Below, in pieces: positions 48,650 through 58,459 of a stretch of 64,000 nt of DNA. Position 1 is the stretch's first letter, and the number at the start of each line of letters is the position of its first letter. This DNA comes from Agapetus fuscipes (taxonomy: Eukaryota; Arthropoda; Insecta; Trichoptera; Glossosomatidae). The notes below the pieces were generated by a model that worked only from the letters and a program-made list of their open reading frames with translations, was not told the DNA's origin and ran no database searches. Location of the stretch: the NCBI GenBank assembly GCA_951799405.1, contig OX637334.1:4216001-4280000 (forward strand), in the 5' to 3' direction. The position numbers and the translations under genes were made by a program.

Positions 48650-49050
48650 ATGGCTCGTAGTCTAGTGGTTAATGCTACGGACTTGTTATCAAAAGGATTT
48701 GAGTTCGATAGGTAGAGCAGAAAAAAATCCTATAATTTGTATACATGCTCTTTGCTAGGTTACTGTCTTTGTTATTGGTGGTATGCAACCTCACATTAAA
48801 TGGATCTTCTTTGAGATTTGTCGATTTTTATAGCAGCGAAAAAGAGGAGGAAAAAGAGGTTCCTGCTTAACACTTTTCGAGAAAAATGATTCAGAAGCAA
48901 TTCGAATGATTGCTCAAAAACCACCAGGTCTAGCTACTTCTTGGCTTTGGTAGGTAGCTTTTTCGGCGGCTTAAGTAACTTTGCCAGAAGACGGATCCTT
49001 GAAGTTGACTGACTTGACGAGCAAGTCACAAAAAAACAGCGCTCGCAAAT
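48650..49050 (+). mobile_element. SINE-C, decayed
   Basis: The head CTCGTAGTCTAGTGGTTAAT and TTTGAGTTCGATAGG, then an unclear middle, then CACAAAAAAACAGCGCTCGC near 49026. Much of the body is unrecognisable, so this may be two pieces. Confidence 0.55.
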
Positions 49051-49059
49051 AAGCATTAG

Positions 49060-49140
49060 GTTTTTATGTTGTTAGTCCACATGCGGCATTTTTAAGCTCG
49101 GACAATGTAATCCATATTTGCTGCTTAGATTATTAGGTTA
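49060..49140 (+). mobile_element. LINE-A tip
   Basis: TTTTTATGTTGTTAGTCCAC, TGCGGCATTTTTAAGC and TGCTGCTTAGATTATTAGG. Confidence 0.65.
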
Positions 49141-49149
49141 TAGGTCATC

Positions 49150-49330
49150 TCCTCTGGTTTGTCCAACGCATTGGAAGTCTAACCACTTCATCCAGCCACT
49201 TTCATCTGGATCTTCTCACTGTCCTTCACTACTTTGGATTCAACATCTCAATTTTCTATGATCTTTAGTCATACTCAGTAAGTGTTAGTTTCGGAGGCAT
49301 ATATGTGATCAGGGATTTGATTAGAACTGA
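49150..49330 (-). pseudogene. LINE-O relative, decayed
   Basis: CTTCATCCAGCCACTTTCAT, GGATCTTCTCACTGTCC and TTAGTTTCGGAGGCATATAT follow the order of the LINE-O copy at 34590-34925 but with heavy mutation and deletions. Confidence 0.55.
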
Positions 49331-49686
49331 AGTCACAGCTGGTTATAACACGAGTACAGACGTGCAGGAGCGTGGAACGAACCGGTAAGTATTTTCAAAG
49401 TAATTATGCACTCGCGACAGCTTAATTGCGCGTCCTCGGTTACCTGCATCTGGGAATGAATTAATTTTCAGGTATTAATGTGGAATGCAGAAGCTTATAG
49501 ATGAACCGTTAGAGGGCAGAGCGACCACGGCAAAAGCCAATATTAAATCTATAATATATGTTAAAGTCTTCCGACTGGGAACGTGCCAAATGGCCTTGCT
49601 GTATCTTTCATAATAATCATCGTGTCGGAAGGATGGGCAGTTCCAGATTTGTAATTTTGAAAAAATACCTCGCAGACGTCCTCCAG
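49331..49686. other. Unassigned DNA
   Basis: Nothing recognised. Confidence 0.4.
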
Positions 49687-49876
49687 TACCCGTAGTACAA
49701 GTTTTTCACAATACTCGAAGTATTGAGTATTTGAGAAAAATGTATTTGAACTTGAAAAGAACCTCTGGCAAAAAAAAAATCGAAACTTGTTTCGCCAGAG
49801 GTGCCTTTCAAGTTCACATACATTTTTTCGAATACTCAATACTTATTGTATTGTGAAAAAACTCGTACTACGGGTA
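49687..49876. mobile_element. MITE-F, 190 bp
   Basis: The arms of about 83 bp start TACCCGTAGTACAAGTTTTT and end AAAACTCGTACTACGGGTA, with GAACCTCTGGC/GCCAGAGGTGC at the inner edge. The loop is about 24 bases. A half copy lies at 60731-60819. No target duplication seen. Confidence 0.85.
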
Positions 49877-50046
49877 CAGGGCTGGAAGTCTCATAACCAC
49901 GTTAATTCTTACCTACCGAATATAGAATACGTATGAAGTCCTGTCAATCCAAGATGGCCGCAAGTGAACAGCTGATTAGTCTTCATACAAATATTACCGA
50001 AATTCGGTAGGTAAGAATTACCGTGGTGATGAGACTTCCAGCCCTG
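49877..50046. mobile_element. MITE-E, full copy adjoining MITE-F
   Basis: CAGGGCTGGAAGTCTCATAA to ATGAGACTTCCAGCCCTG. The right arm keeps the full CAGGGCTGG complement. It follows MITE-F with no gap. Confidence 0.85.
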
Positions 50047-50179
50047 GAAAACCAAACAAATGATGGAATGACAGCTGGGAGTCAACATCATATGGAGGAT
50101 ATAATTAAGACTTCTGGAGACACTGGTGCGGAAACAACTTAAAACTCCCTCAAAAAAATAAAGTTGCAAAAAATTTCAA

Positions 50180-50553
50180 TCATAGTTGAGATTTTTGGGC
50201 ATGTGTAAGCGCGAGCTTATACGTGTCTGCTTACGGTATATATCTATAATCTCTATAAATTAAATTAAAAATATATATCAACATTTAAAATTCATAATAA
50301 ATGCATGTCCACAAACGACACGTGAAAGTTTGCGCTTACAAATGCTACATGACGTTTTCTTACAAATTAAAATCCAGACCTTCCCTCCAACTTTTGCCGA
50401 AATTTCCTGAAACAAGGATGGAATGAGCAAATTGAACCATTTTTTACATTATGGGGGGTCAGACTCATACCAACTATAAGTCAAGGAATATGGTGATGCT
50501 TGTACTAAATTAATCTTAAATGTAATGTATCTTTGCAACTTAGATTACAGGCT
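50180..50553. mobile_element. LINE-A (plus) split by LINE-A (minus)
   Basis: Plus pieces: GGGCATGTGTAAGCGCGAGC to GTGTCTGCTTA (50197-50234) and AATCTTAAATGTAATGTATC to CAACTTAGATTAC (50510-50547). Between them lies a minus module from TATATCTATAATCTCTATAA to CCAACTATAAGTCAAGG. Confidence 0.75.
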
Positions 50554-51128
50554 ATAAGCACCCCAAGAGCTATTTTGTTTACTATTTTCTCTGATTCAAA
50601 CCGGAGGTGTGTCGTCACAATTTCATTGTCTATAGAATTTTTTACGAGTAAAATTAATAAAAAGTAAAATCAAAGTATAGCAGCAGATTAATGAGTTATT
50701 TTAGCAACGGGTAAATTGTAGTTGTTCTATACTTCCAACACGTTTTCCCCGTTACAGAGTATAGAGTAGTCTTAGGCCAGTGTCGGTTTTTCCATGGCTG
50801 ATGGCCCGTGGAACCAGTTCAGCAGCAATCCAGAAACTTCATCTGGCCAGAGAGGAAAATATGAAATTGCAGAAGACAGATGCGTTTAGGAGTATTGATT
50901 GTTTGAACAATCTCGACAGCCTCAGAGCCGATAAGACAACTACTGTGAAGGGTCATGAAATCTATCATGTACTCCTCAGGGGTTCCGCATATATGTATGT
51001 GTCAGAAGGACCCACAGCAAATAGAAACACAAGCTCGTACAAACTTTTTTTTTGTAAACTGCGTAGTATTTGCGTATGTCTTTATTCTTAATTGCAAATA
51101 TGATTCATAATATAATACGAGTATGCAT
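50554..51128. other. Unassigned; frame with protein-like composition
   Basis: A frame at 50780-51091 contains LHLAREENMKLQKTDAFRS then IDCLNNLDSLRADKTTTVK. It looks protein-like but matches no family I know. GTGAAGGGTCATGAAATC occurs here (50946) and again at 51437. The GTGTCAG motif of 38432 is at 50998. Confidence 0.4.
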
Positions 51129-51425
51129 TGATCGGTCCGTGGTCTATTGGTAATGCTACAGATTCGTAAATGGAAGGTTGTGGTTTCGAATCCTGGCGGA
51201 GCATAAAAAATATACCATTTATACTTTGAAATATGGTTTTCGCTGGGTTGAAAAATTCATATACCTTTAAAAAACATCGGTCATCAAAGGTCCATCCAGC
51301 CTTACAGCAACCGGATCTTGCTTGAGAATTTGTTCGCGTTGATCAAGCTCGCAGAGGGCTCTTGAGATGTGATTCACACAAAAGCAGCGTTCACCAAATA
51401 AATCATCCTAATATTATTATTATAA
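51129..51425 (+). mobile_element. SINE-C copy, full length, ATT-tail subtype
   Basis: TGATCGGTCCGTGGTCTATT, TTTCGAATCCTGGCGGAGC, CCTTACAGCAACCGGATC, then AGAGGGCTCTTGAGATGTG and CATCCTAATATTATTATTAT. It is the best example of the ATT-tailed 3' form on the plus strand. Confidence 0.9.
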
Positions 51426-51470
51426 GAGATTCATTGTGAAGGGTCATGAAATCTATCATTTACTCCGTAA

Positions 51471-51730
51471 TGTCCGTCGACATTTTGCCACGTGGACATT
51501 TTGTCGCATGGACATTTTGCCGCTTGAACATTATGTCAGTGGACATTTTGTCACGTGAACATTTTGTCGTGTGGACATTTTGTCGCATGGCAATTTTGTT
51601 GCGTGGACATTATGTCGGTTGACATTTTGTCGGTGCACATTATATTGGCGGACATTTCGTTGATGGACATTATGTCGGTGGACATTGTGTCGGTGGACAT
51701 TCGGTCAATGGGCATTTTGTCGTGGTACCC
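51471..51730 (+). repeat. Degenerate minisatellite, 15-16 bp unit
   Basis: About 16 units of GTGGACATTTTGTCG type (variants GTGGACATTATGTCG, GTGCACATTATATTG). In one frame the 15-bp units give VDIMS, VDILS and VDIVS pentapeptides (51555-51720). Coding use is not supported. Confidence 0.9.
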
Positions 51731-51839
51731 ATTTACTGTTCGGGTGTTACCATGGTGTTACGCATGTATGTATGTGTCAGAAGAACCCATAGCACATTGA
51801 ACATAGCTTATAAAAACTTCTGCCAACCATTAGACAGAG

Positions 51840-52030
51840 CAAGCTGCTGCAGATTTCGAGATATGAGAAATACCGCCTTCTTCATCTTACGAATATCATA
51901 CAGGGTAAGATTGAGGAGAAAAAACAGAGACGCCGAAGGACATCGTGGCTGAAAAAACTACGACAATTTTAACAAATACAGAAAGTCCCTATTTCGAGCC
52001 GCAGCATCCAAGGTCAAAATAGCCGATTTT
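51840..52030 (+). pseudogene. LINE-P C-terminal fragment
   Basis: The frame includes QGKIEEKKQRRRRTSWLKK then LRQF and, shifted, RAAASKVKIA. This is the GKIEGKR.RGR...SWL.N pattern found at the end of another insect LINE lineage. It has frameshifts and no tail. Confidence 0.65.
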
Positions 52031-52044
52031 CAATAGAAGTGGCA

Positions 52045-52240
52045 CCAAAGCATGTCACCACTGTTTCAGTGAAGGTCGGCAAGAGTTGCAGGGTGTACAT
52101 ATGTAGGTTCATTTGAGATTGAGTTTTTATGTTGTAAGTCCACATGCGGCATGTGTAAGCACAAATTCATGTGTGTGCTTTGTGAGAATGCATGCAATAT
52201 GAATCTTAAACATAATACATCTCTGCAACTTAGATTACTA
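52045..52240 (+). mobile_element. LINE-A 3' end, 5'-truncated further
   Basis: It starts ATGTCACCACTGTTTCAG and ends CTCTGCAACTTAGATTAC. It is followed by unassigned sequence. Confidence 0.8.
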
Positions 52241-52544
52241 TTATAATCATTAACCATTCCATTAGACCACAGACCGGTCTACAATAGCGTGATTGGATCT
52301 ACAGGTGAAATGTGACACGCCACATTTTTTCTTTTCATCTTTTTATCACCAACACAAGATTTATCGTCAACACGCTAATTTCATTGGCCCGCAAAAGGTG
52401 ATAAAACACATTCACACAAAAGTAAAACACGAAAATAAATTTGTTTTACTACCTTTCACGGCTTCAGCGCTCCTACAATACAATGTAACCCAAATTAACA
52501 GTTAAATGAATCGTATAGAACCAAAGACGGAGATCTAGACCTTT
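52241..52544. other. Unassigned DNA
   Basis: Nothing recognised apart from a GACCACAGACCGGTC scrap of SINE-C type at 52263. Confidence 0.4.
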
Positions 52545-52852
52545 TTCTATAGTGCTTGCATTCTATGCCGTGAGCTCGGGTTCGAATCCCACCGAGAGTG
52601 TCAAAAATGATTTCCCATTTCGGTGTTTATTTCAAACCCCAAAATAAAATACCGGCAAGGTTTACTCAGACTTCACAAGAAATAAGTACCAGTCCCCTCG
52701 GGAGCTGGGAAACCCCCACTTCAACTGAAGTGTTTGGCGTAAGGCCGGCCCCCTCACCTGTAAAAATGAATAGGTTCAACTCGACACATGCAACCTCTTC
52801 GGGGATAACGCGGCAAGAAGTTACACTATATGTGTAGCTTAGTTGCGTTTCT
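52545..52852 (+). mobile_element. SINE-B, head partly missing
   Basis: It starts at TATAGTGCTTGCATTCTATG, so the A box is lost. The B box GGTTCGAATCCC is intact and the rest is full length to TGTGTAGCTTAGTTGCG. Confidence 0.85.
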
Positions 52853-52884
52853 AAAATTAAATTTTTTATGGAAACACAGAAAAA

Positions 52885-53040
52885 GGAACTTCGAAATCAA
52901 AAGCATATGCGACACTGAAGACATCGTCATATGGAGCAGGAAGAGGAGATGGTTCCAAAAGGGACCATATAGACCGCATGAACGAAGGAAGGATAGCCCG
53001 AGTCGTGGCACAGGAGATACCGGACGGCCAGCGTCTATTA
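52885..53040 (+). pseudogene. LINE-N fragment, second copy
   Basis: CDTEDIVIWSRKRRWFQ, then after a frameshift DHIDRMNEGRIARVVAQEI and PDGQ. The order matches 39975-40120. Confidence 0.7.
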
Positions 53041-53440
53041 GGGCTGGAAGTCTCATCACCACGGTAATTCTTACCTACCGAATATCAGTAATATTTGTAT
53101 GAAGACCTATAGACCTAGAAGACCTATTTGACTTAGGTATAGGTTGGTATGAGGCTGACCACCCAAACTGTAAAAAATGGTTCACTTTGCCAATGTCACC
53201 CCTGTTTTAGGGTAGGTCGGCAGGAGTTGCAGGGCTTATGTTTATTTGAGATTGGGTTTTTATATTGTAGGTCCACATGCGGCATGTGTGAGCGCGAAAT
53301 TATGCGTGTCTGTTTGTGGGATTGCATTTAATATGAATCTCAAATGATATGTACATATCTTTGCAACTTAGATTTAGATTTAGAATTAGAAGACCTGTCA
53401 ATGCAAGATGGTCGCAGGTGAACAGCTGATCGCTTTCTCA
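53041..53440. mobile_element. MITE-E interrupted by LINE-A
   Basis: The left MITE arm GGGCTGGAAGTCTCATCACC to TTTGTATGAAGACC (53041-53108) resumes after the LINE as AGACCTGTCAATGCAAGATG and TCGCAGGTGAACAGCTGATC (53390-53432). The right MITE arm is missing. Confidence 0.85.
53126..53386 (+). mobile_element. LINE-A 3' end with 10-bp target duplication
   Basis: TAGAAGACCT flanks it at 53116-53125 and 53387-53396. The body starts ATTTGACTTAGGTATAGG and ends GATTTAGATTTAGAAT. The host MITE-E allows the empty site to be reconstructed. Confidence 0.93.
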
Positions 53441-53552
53441 AAAGATGGAAGAACAGCTGGTCTTCTGCATCACAGGAGGGAGTTCCGGAATAAACATATC
53501 CTAGATCTATAACAAGAGGAAGAAAAAGAAGAAGAAATACTAAAGCTATGAT

Positions 53553-53725
53553 TTACGCGGGTTCAATAGTAAAACTGTGGTGATTAATTGTACGCAATTA
53601 TTTCAGATTCGGTTCACATACAGAGTCACTTTGCACCTACACAATACAACGGTCAGTTAACTTCTAACGCTACAGAAAAATTTATAGCAAGAATAAGGAT
53701 CATTCTCGAATCATTGAGAATTTGT
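53553..53725 (+). repeat. Repeat R2, second copy
   Basis: Matches 2668-2830 with several small deletions; R1 is absent here. Confidence 0.6.
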
Positions 53726-53739
53726 ACGCGCGAGACTTT

Positions 53740-54112
53740 AATCTAATCTAATCTAATCTAAGTTGCAAAGATATGTTACATTGGAGATTCACATTACATG
53801 CATTCTCACAACCAGACACGTACAAGTTCGCGCTTGCACATGCCTCATGTGAACCTACAACATAAAAACCAAATCTCAAATGGACATACACCCTGCAACT
53901 CTTGCCGTCCTTCCCTGAGACAGGGGTGACATTGGCAAAGTGAACCATTTTTACAGCATGGGTGGTCAGCCGCATACCAACCTATAAGTCAAGGAACACA
54001 CACACACGACAAATTACATTTTATACATCACTAAATAATAATATCCAAATACAAAATATCCATTTACAAATAAAAACAAATTCCAATTTAATAAACCCTA
54101 GCCGCCAACATT
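53740..54112 (-). pseudogene. LINE-A 3' end with UTR and last codons
   Basis: Four ATCTA units, a complete module (almost the same as 38641-38892), 110 bp of UTR, then CTAGCCGCCAACATTACTAG, the reversed end of the coding part. Confidence 0.88.
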
Positions 54113-54183
54113 ACTAGGACAATCTCGAACAATAAAATTATTTAGGTAGGTACTTACAATCTATTTATTTCTAGAGACACTTC

Positions 54184-54212
54184 ATGGGGCTTCCACACGC
54201 TTGCCAACCCAT
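54184..54212. repeat. 29-bp inverted repeat, left copy
   Basis: ATGGGGCTTCCACACGCTTG continues to CCAACCCAT. It is the exact reverse complement of 57344-57372. Symmetry ends sharply on both sides. Confidence 0.95.
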
Positions 54213-54257
54213 CACAAGTGTCGTCAATATGTCTTGCCAAATTCATTAATTTTAAAA

Positions 54258-57146
54258 ATGGCCAACATTAAAATTTTATATCAAAATGTTAGAGGTCTCA
54301 GCACCAAAACTGTAAAATTTAAAAATAATATTTTAATACAAGACAATGACATAATTGCCCTCACAGAGACATGGTTGAACGCCTCTGTCCCGTCACCTCA
54401 ACTCTTTGATGGCAGGTACAATGTACACAGGCGTGACCGCGGTACCCGTGGGGGGGGCGTTTGCTTAGCAATAAAAAATACGCTTGCTTCACAAAGAATG
54501 CCCAGCATGGAGACGGATGGCGAGCATCTGTGGGTGAAAGTCACTAAAAAGTTCACCCCTGTTTACATATGCGTCGTTTACTTCCAGTGCCGGGAAGGAG
54601 AACAAGAAAGAGTAAATTTTTTTGAAAATTTTGAAAAGAGTGCCCCAGCGATGAGCGGTCGTAGTGTAATTGTAATCGGGGATTTTAATATGAACAGTGT
54701 GAACGATTCAACGAGACTGGAGTTATTGTGCTTCACAGAAGGGAATAGTTTTACCCAAATAAATGAAATCAAAAACAGCTATGGGAACATTTTAGACTTA
54801 GTGATGAGCAACTGTAAATTAACATGTACAGTGGAGCGTAGTGAAGAACCGATGGTGTCTGAAGATAGACACCACCCCACACTATTGGTAACAGCGCGCC
54901 CGCGAGCTGCGCCTCTGTGTGGGGAGGCGAAGCGGCCGCCACCACACCAACACAGCCAGCCCACGCACACAGATACACAAGACAAACAGTGCCATTATTT
55001 GTTAAATAATTATATTAATTCTAACATTAATTTTAAATTATTAGATGTAGGTAGATGTAATAATATTATTAGAGTGTATGATTGGTCTCAAATGTATAAA
55101 ATGACCGATAGTAACCTAATTTTAAAATATTTTTACACTGTGATTTATAAAATTTTTGATTTGTGTGCTCCTAAAAAAAGGAGACCATGTACAGGTAGGA
55201 CTTATCCAATATGGTTTTCTCAAAGAATAATTGCAGACTTGAGATCTAAGAGACATCTGCATAATGTCTACCTGAAGAATAAAACCAAGAGTAACTATAT
55301 TAAATTTAAAGAGAAACGCACTCAACTCAAGTCTGACATTGCTCATGCTCATAAGTCCTATCTAGAGAATATTCAGTCTGGAGTCGGAAATGGCTCAAGG
55401 GAATTTTGGAGGTATGTCTCCTCACTGAAAAAAGACAGCACTGTGAAGTACACATTGGCAGATGGGGATGAGATCACGACTGATCCTCAATTAGTCTGCG
55501 AAAGATTCTCAGACTATTTTCAATCTGTCTACAGTTCCCTGGTCCCTGAGTTAGATGTGGAAGTAATCCTTAATAACTCGCCTCTCTGTAATACCAACAG
55601 TATTGGAATTGAGCATTTTACGTTGGAAGAGGTACAAACCTGTCTGCTCAACATTAACCCAAACAAAGCAGCGGGTCCTGATAACATTCCACCAGGCGTA
55701 ATAGCAGCCTTATCCAATACTGTAGCTGAACCATTAAGGTTTATTTTAAATCTGTGTGTTGAACAATGTGAATTTCCTCAATTTTGGAAGTTAACAAGAG
55801 TCATTCCCATACACAAAGCAGATACAAAAACAGATGTCCGAAACTATAGACCTATCTCTATCTTATCGACATTTGCGAAGATCTTTGAAAGTTTAATTCA
55901 TAAAAACTTACTGATTAACATTAAATCACGTATTACCATTCATCAACATGGCTTCCTACCAAAGAGGTCTACAATTTCCAATCTTCTCACATTAAGTGCA
56001 GAAATAGCCGAAAATCTGGATTCTCAGCACCAGACTGATGTGGTATATACGGACTTTTCTAAAGCATTCGACAGGGTAGACCATGACGTCCTACTCAAGA
56101 AAATGCACATATTTGGATTAAGTAAATCTCTTCTCTTACTTTTCGCATCATATTTAAGAAATAGACAACAATATGTTGATATTAATGGCTATACATCATT
56201 GACAGTTCAACCACTTTCTGGAGTCCCGCAAGGATCCAATTTGGGCCCACTGGCTTTCCTTATATTTGTCAATGACGTTGTTGGCATCATAAAACATAGT
56301 TCGTGTCTATTATACGCAGATGACTTGAAGGTCTATACAAAGATTATAGACACTCAATGCTGCGTAAAATTACAGGAGGACTTGAACGCATTAGCAGTTT
56401 GGGCTGAGCAAAACAAGCTCTTCTTAAATTTTAAGAAATGCGTTATCATGTCCTTCACTAAATCTCATAATCCCACTTTTCATGAGTATAGTATAGGTGG
56501 GCAAATACTAACTCGTGTGACCTCATTTAGGGATCTGGGAGTTGTTTTTGATCCCGGACTGAATTTCTCAGACCATATGACGCAGTTGACGACCGAATGC
56601 TATCGGCTTCTGGGCTTTGTTATTAGACTCTGTAAACAGTTTACAGAGCCCAGGGCGATGGCGGATGTCTTCAGCTGCGTCGTTCGATCTAAATTAGAGT
56701 ACGCTGTTGAGGTGTGGACACCTCATCAGCGGAAGTACATTAATATGTTAGAACAGCTCCAGAAGAAGTTCCTGAGGTACCTCCTCATGAGAACGCAGGG
56801 AAACTACCCTCAGTTCATGCACCATGAGGACCTGCTTCGGGAAACTGGCTTCAGGAGCTTAGAAACTAGGCGCAACGGGACCCTGATGGTGCTCACTTAT
56901 AAAGTCATCAATGGTTTAATAGACAGTCCCACCCTGTTGGAGGGTTTCAGGTTGTTTGTACCAAATTACTATAATCGGGGGCGAGGTCATGATCTTTTTC
57001 ATGTACCAATGAGCCGCACCGATGTCTTGGCACAGCATCCTTTAACTCGGAGTGTCAAACTCATTAATGAGGCAAAAATAGATATATTTCAATATAATGT
57101 AGACACCTTCAAAAGTATGGTAAAAGAGTTCCTCCCAGCGTGTTGA
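54258..57146 (+). CDS. LINE-J endonuclease-reverse transcriptase, intact frame
   Basis: A 962-aa frame starts at ATG 54258 (MANIKILYQNVRG). An alternative upstream TTG start is not needed, because endonuclease homology begins right after this ATG. The N-terminal APE-type endonuclease shows QN (9-10), TETW with E37, GDFN with D142 and N144, and SEDRHH with D203 and H205. The RT has YRPISILSTFAKIFE, DFSKAFD (599-605), SGVPQGS (654-660) and YADD at 686-689. The C-terminus has QKKFLRYLLMRTQGNYPQF. The protein nicks target DNA and copies its own RNA onto it. The RT pattern suits the jockey/CR1 group. No ORF1 is present upstream, so the copy may be 5'-truncated or of a single-ORF type. Confidence 0.92.
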   Translation: MANIKILYQNVRGLSTKTVKFKNNILIQDNDIIALTETWLNASVPSPQLFDGRYNVHRRDRGTRGGGVCLAIKNTLASQRMPSMETDGEHLWVKVTKKFTPVYICVVYFQCREGEQERVNFFENFEKSAPAMSGRSVIVIGDFNMNSVNDSTRLELLCFTEGNSFTQINEIKNSYGNILDLVMSNCKLTCTVERSEEPMVSEDRHHPTLLVTARPRAAPLCGEAKRPPPHQHSQPTHTDTQDKQCHYLLNNYINSNINFKLLDVGRCNNIIRVYDWSQMYKMTDSNLILKYFYTVIYKIFDLCAPKKRRPCTGRTYPIWFSQRIIADLRSKRHLHNVYLKNKTKSNYIKFKEKRTQLKSDIAHAHKSYLENIQSGVGNGSREFWRYVSSLKKDSTVKYTLADGDEITTDPQLVCERFSDYFQSVYSSLVPELDVEVILNNSPLCNTNSIGIEHFTLEEVQTCLLNINPNKAAGPDNIPPGVIAALSNTVAEPLRFILNLCVEQCEFPQFWKLTRVIPIHKADTKTDVRNYRPISILSTFAKIFESLIHKNLLINIKSRITIHQHGFLPKRSTISNLLTLSAEIAENLDSQHQTDVVYTDFSKAFDRVDHDVLLKKMHIFGLSKSLLLLFASYLRNRQQYVDINGYTSLTVQPLSGVPQGSNLGPLAFLIFVNDVVGIIKHSSCLLYADDLKVYTKIIDTQCCVKLQEDLNALAVWAEQNKLFLNFKKCVIMSFTKSHNPTFHEYSIGGQILTRVTSFRDLGVVFDPGLNFSDHMTQLTTECYRLLGFVIRLCKQFTEPRAMADVFSCVVRSKLEYAVEVWTPHQRKYINMLEQLQKKFLRYLLMRTQGNYPQFMHHEDLLRETGFRSLETRRNGTLMVLTYKVINGLIDSPTLLEGFRLFVPNYYNRGRGHDLFHVPMSRTDVLAQHPLTRSVKLINEAKIDIFQYNVDTFKSMVKEFLPAC

Positions 57147-57188
57147 TGGCTGTGAGGGTGCACTGTAATTAGGGAAACCTGTTGTGCA

Positions 57189-57260
<72 letters not shown>
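57147..57260 (+). mobile_element. LINE-J 3' UTR and poly(A) tail
   Basis: A very short 43-base UTR is followed by an uninterrupted run of 71 A (57190-57260). Long pure A-runs decay quickly, so the insertion is young. No AATAAA was seen in the UTR. Confidence 0.93.
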
Positions 57261-57263
<3 letters not shown>

Positions 57264-57286
57264 AAGCGCACAGTGTGTCGTCTAGA

Positions 57287-57342
57287 ACATGCTAGCTGGA
57301 CAAAATTTTGTCTAATGGACTAATTTTGTCCAGCTAGCATGT
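57287..57342. repeat. Perfect hairpin, 21-bp arms
   Basis: ACATGCTAGCTGGACAAAATT (arms 57287-57307 and 57322-57342) encloses a 14-base loop. It lies between the LINE poly(A) and the right 29-bp inverted repeat. Confidence 0.95.
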
Positions 57343-57343
57343 C

Positions 57344-57372
57344 ATGGGTTGGCAAGCGTGTGGAAGCCCCAT
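57344..57372. repeat. 29-bp inverted repeat, right copy
   Basis: Exact reverse complement of 54184-54212, starting ATGGGTTGGCAAGCGTG. Confidence 0.95.
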
Positions 57373-57819
57373 TACAAACTTTAACACAGACAAGCTACAA
57401 CACACGACTTATTATTATATAATTATTATTAAAAACAACTAGCAATATTTAACACATATTTATCGCATTTTCGGCAGAATTCCTTGATTGCCGCCTTTGA
57501 TTTCATACCCCTCTTTATTAAAAGTGTCAACTTAAAAAAATATGTTTTTGTTGGCTGACCCCTTTACATTTGAAAATAAAGAAGCTCCGGTCACCAGTGT
57601 GTTAATTATTATTACATGACACCACCACCTTGACCGTTCGCCCATATTGAACTTTTGGAAATTGCTGATTACACCCCCTCCCTCGCCCCCCGTCGACGAT
57701 ATTTTAGATAAATTTTATTATCCATATCCGTAAATGAAGCCGCTATCATTTTCAGGGGATCCACCGGAACCAGCAAAATTTTGGAAGTGGTCTATGAGAA
57801 AAAAAAGTTGCAAAGAAAT
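57373..57819. other. Unassigned DNA
   Basis: No recognised family; a C-rich patch ACACCCCCTCCCTCGCCCCC at 57672. Confidence 0.4.
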
Positions 57820-58120
57820 ATACATATGCAATATGCATGTGCTTGCATGATCGCTGGTCAGCTGAAATTTAGACACATTACTCCTCTTCTCCAGAAATTT
57901 CACTGGCTCCGTGTCCAAGAGCGCGTTGAGCTTAAAGTATGCTCGAAAAGAAACCCAAATATCTCGCTGATTTAATCAAACTTTATTCAGAATACAGCGT
58001 GACTATAACCAAAATTTCAAAAATTTAGATATTTTCCATGACTCATTAACAACCTTTCGCAATAAATTGAGATATTTTTCAACTCTGTCCCCTAACTCCC
58101 TCAATCAAGCTCCTTCACTT
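57820..58120 (+). pseudogene. LINE-S fragment, decayed
   Basis: HITPLLQKFHWLRVQERVELK is encoded at 57877-57940, matching the minus-strand LINE-S at 25200-25800. Downstream, PNISLI-stop and frameshifted sequence (TTCGCAATAAATTGAGATAT) continue the C-terminus weakly. Confidence 0.7.
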
Positions 58121-58139
58121 ACGTAATAATCCCTCCTTT

Positions 58140-58290
58140 TCCTCATTCCTTTCCACTTTACTTTTACTTTTAATTTCTTTTCTTACACCTTGTTTCTTTT
58201 TTTTTTCTTTTTTGTTGCTTGACAACTTGTGTCTTTTTTGCTTTTTGTTTTTTTGCTTTTTGTTTTGCTCTCCTTTTCTTTTTTATTTTC
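58140..58290 (+). repeat. T-rich low-complexity tract
   Basis: CTTTTT/CTTTTG words dominate; no element was recognised. Confidence 0.6.
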
Positions 58291-58459
58291 TTGTCTTCTC
58301 AATTTTCTATGATATGTCAATACAAGCTCAGCATACTGATCAAATTATTATTCTTTCTCTATAATTTTAAATAGAAGAAACAATTTTGGCTTATATTAAT
58401 TTTAAGAACACCATTGTAATCACTTTTATAAAGCTGTAGTTTTCTCAAATAAATAAATA

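Noticed and set aside
50780..51091. 103-codon frame as a gene
   Set aside because: Part has protein-like composition, but no domain was recognised and the end is low-complexity. It is recorded only as unassigned.
51471..51730. CRISPR-like array
   Set aside because: Units are directly contiguous and degenerate with no unique spacers. The surroundings are eukaryotic repeats.
54201..54257. Upstream extension of the LINE-J frame by 19 codons from a TTG start
   Set aside because: The extension overlaps the 29-bp inverted repeat and has no endonuclease homology. The ATG at 54258 starts the conserved domain.
57089..57271. Poly-phenylalanine frame on the minus strand
   Set aside because: It is the complement of the LINE poly(A) tail.
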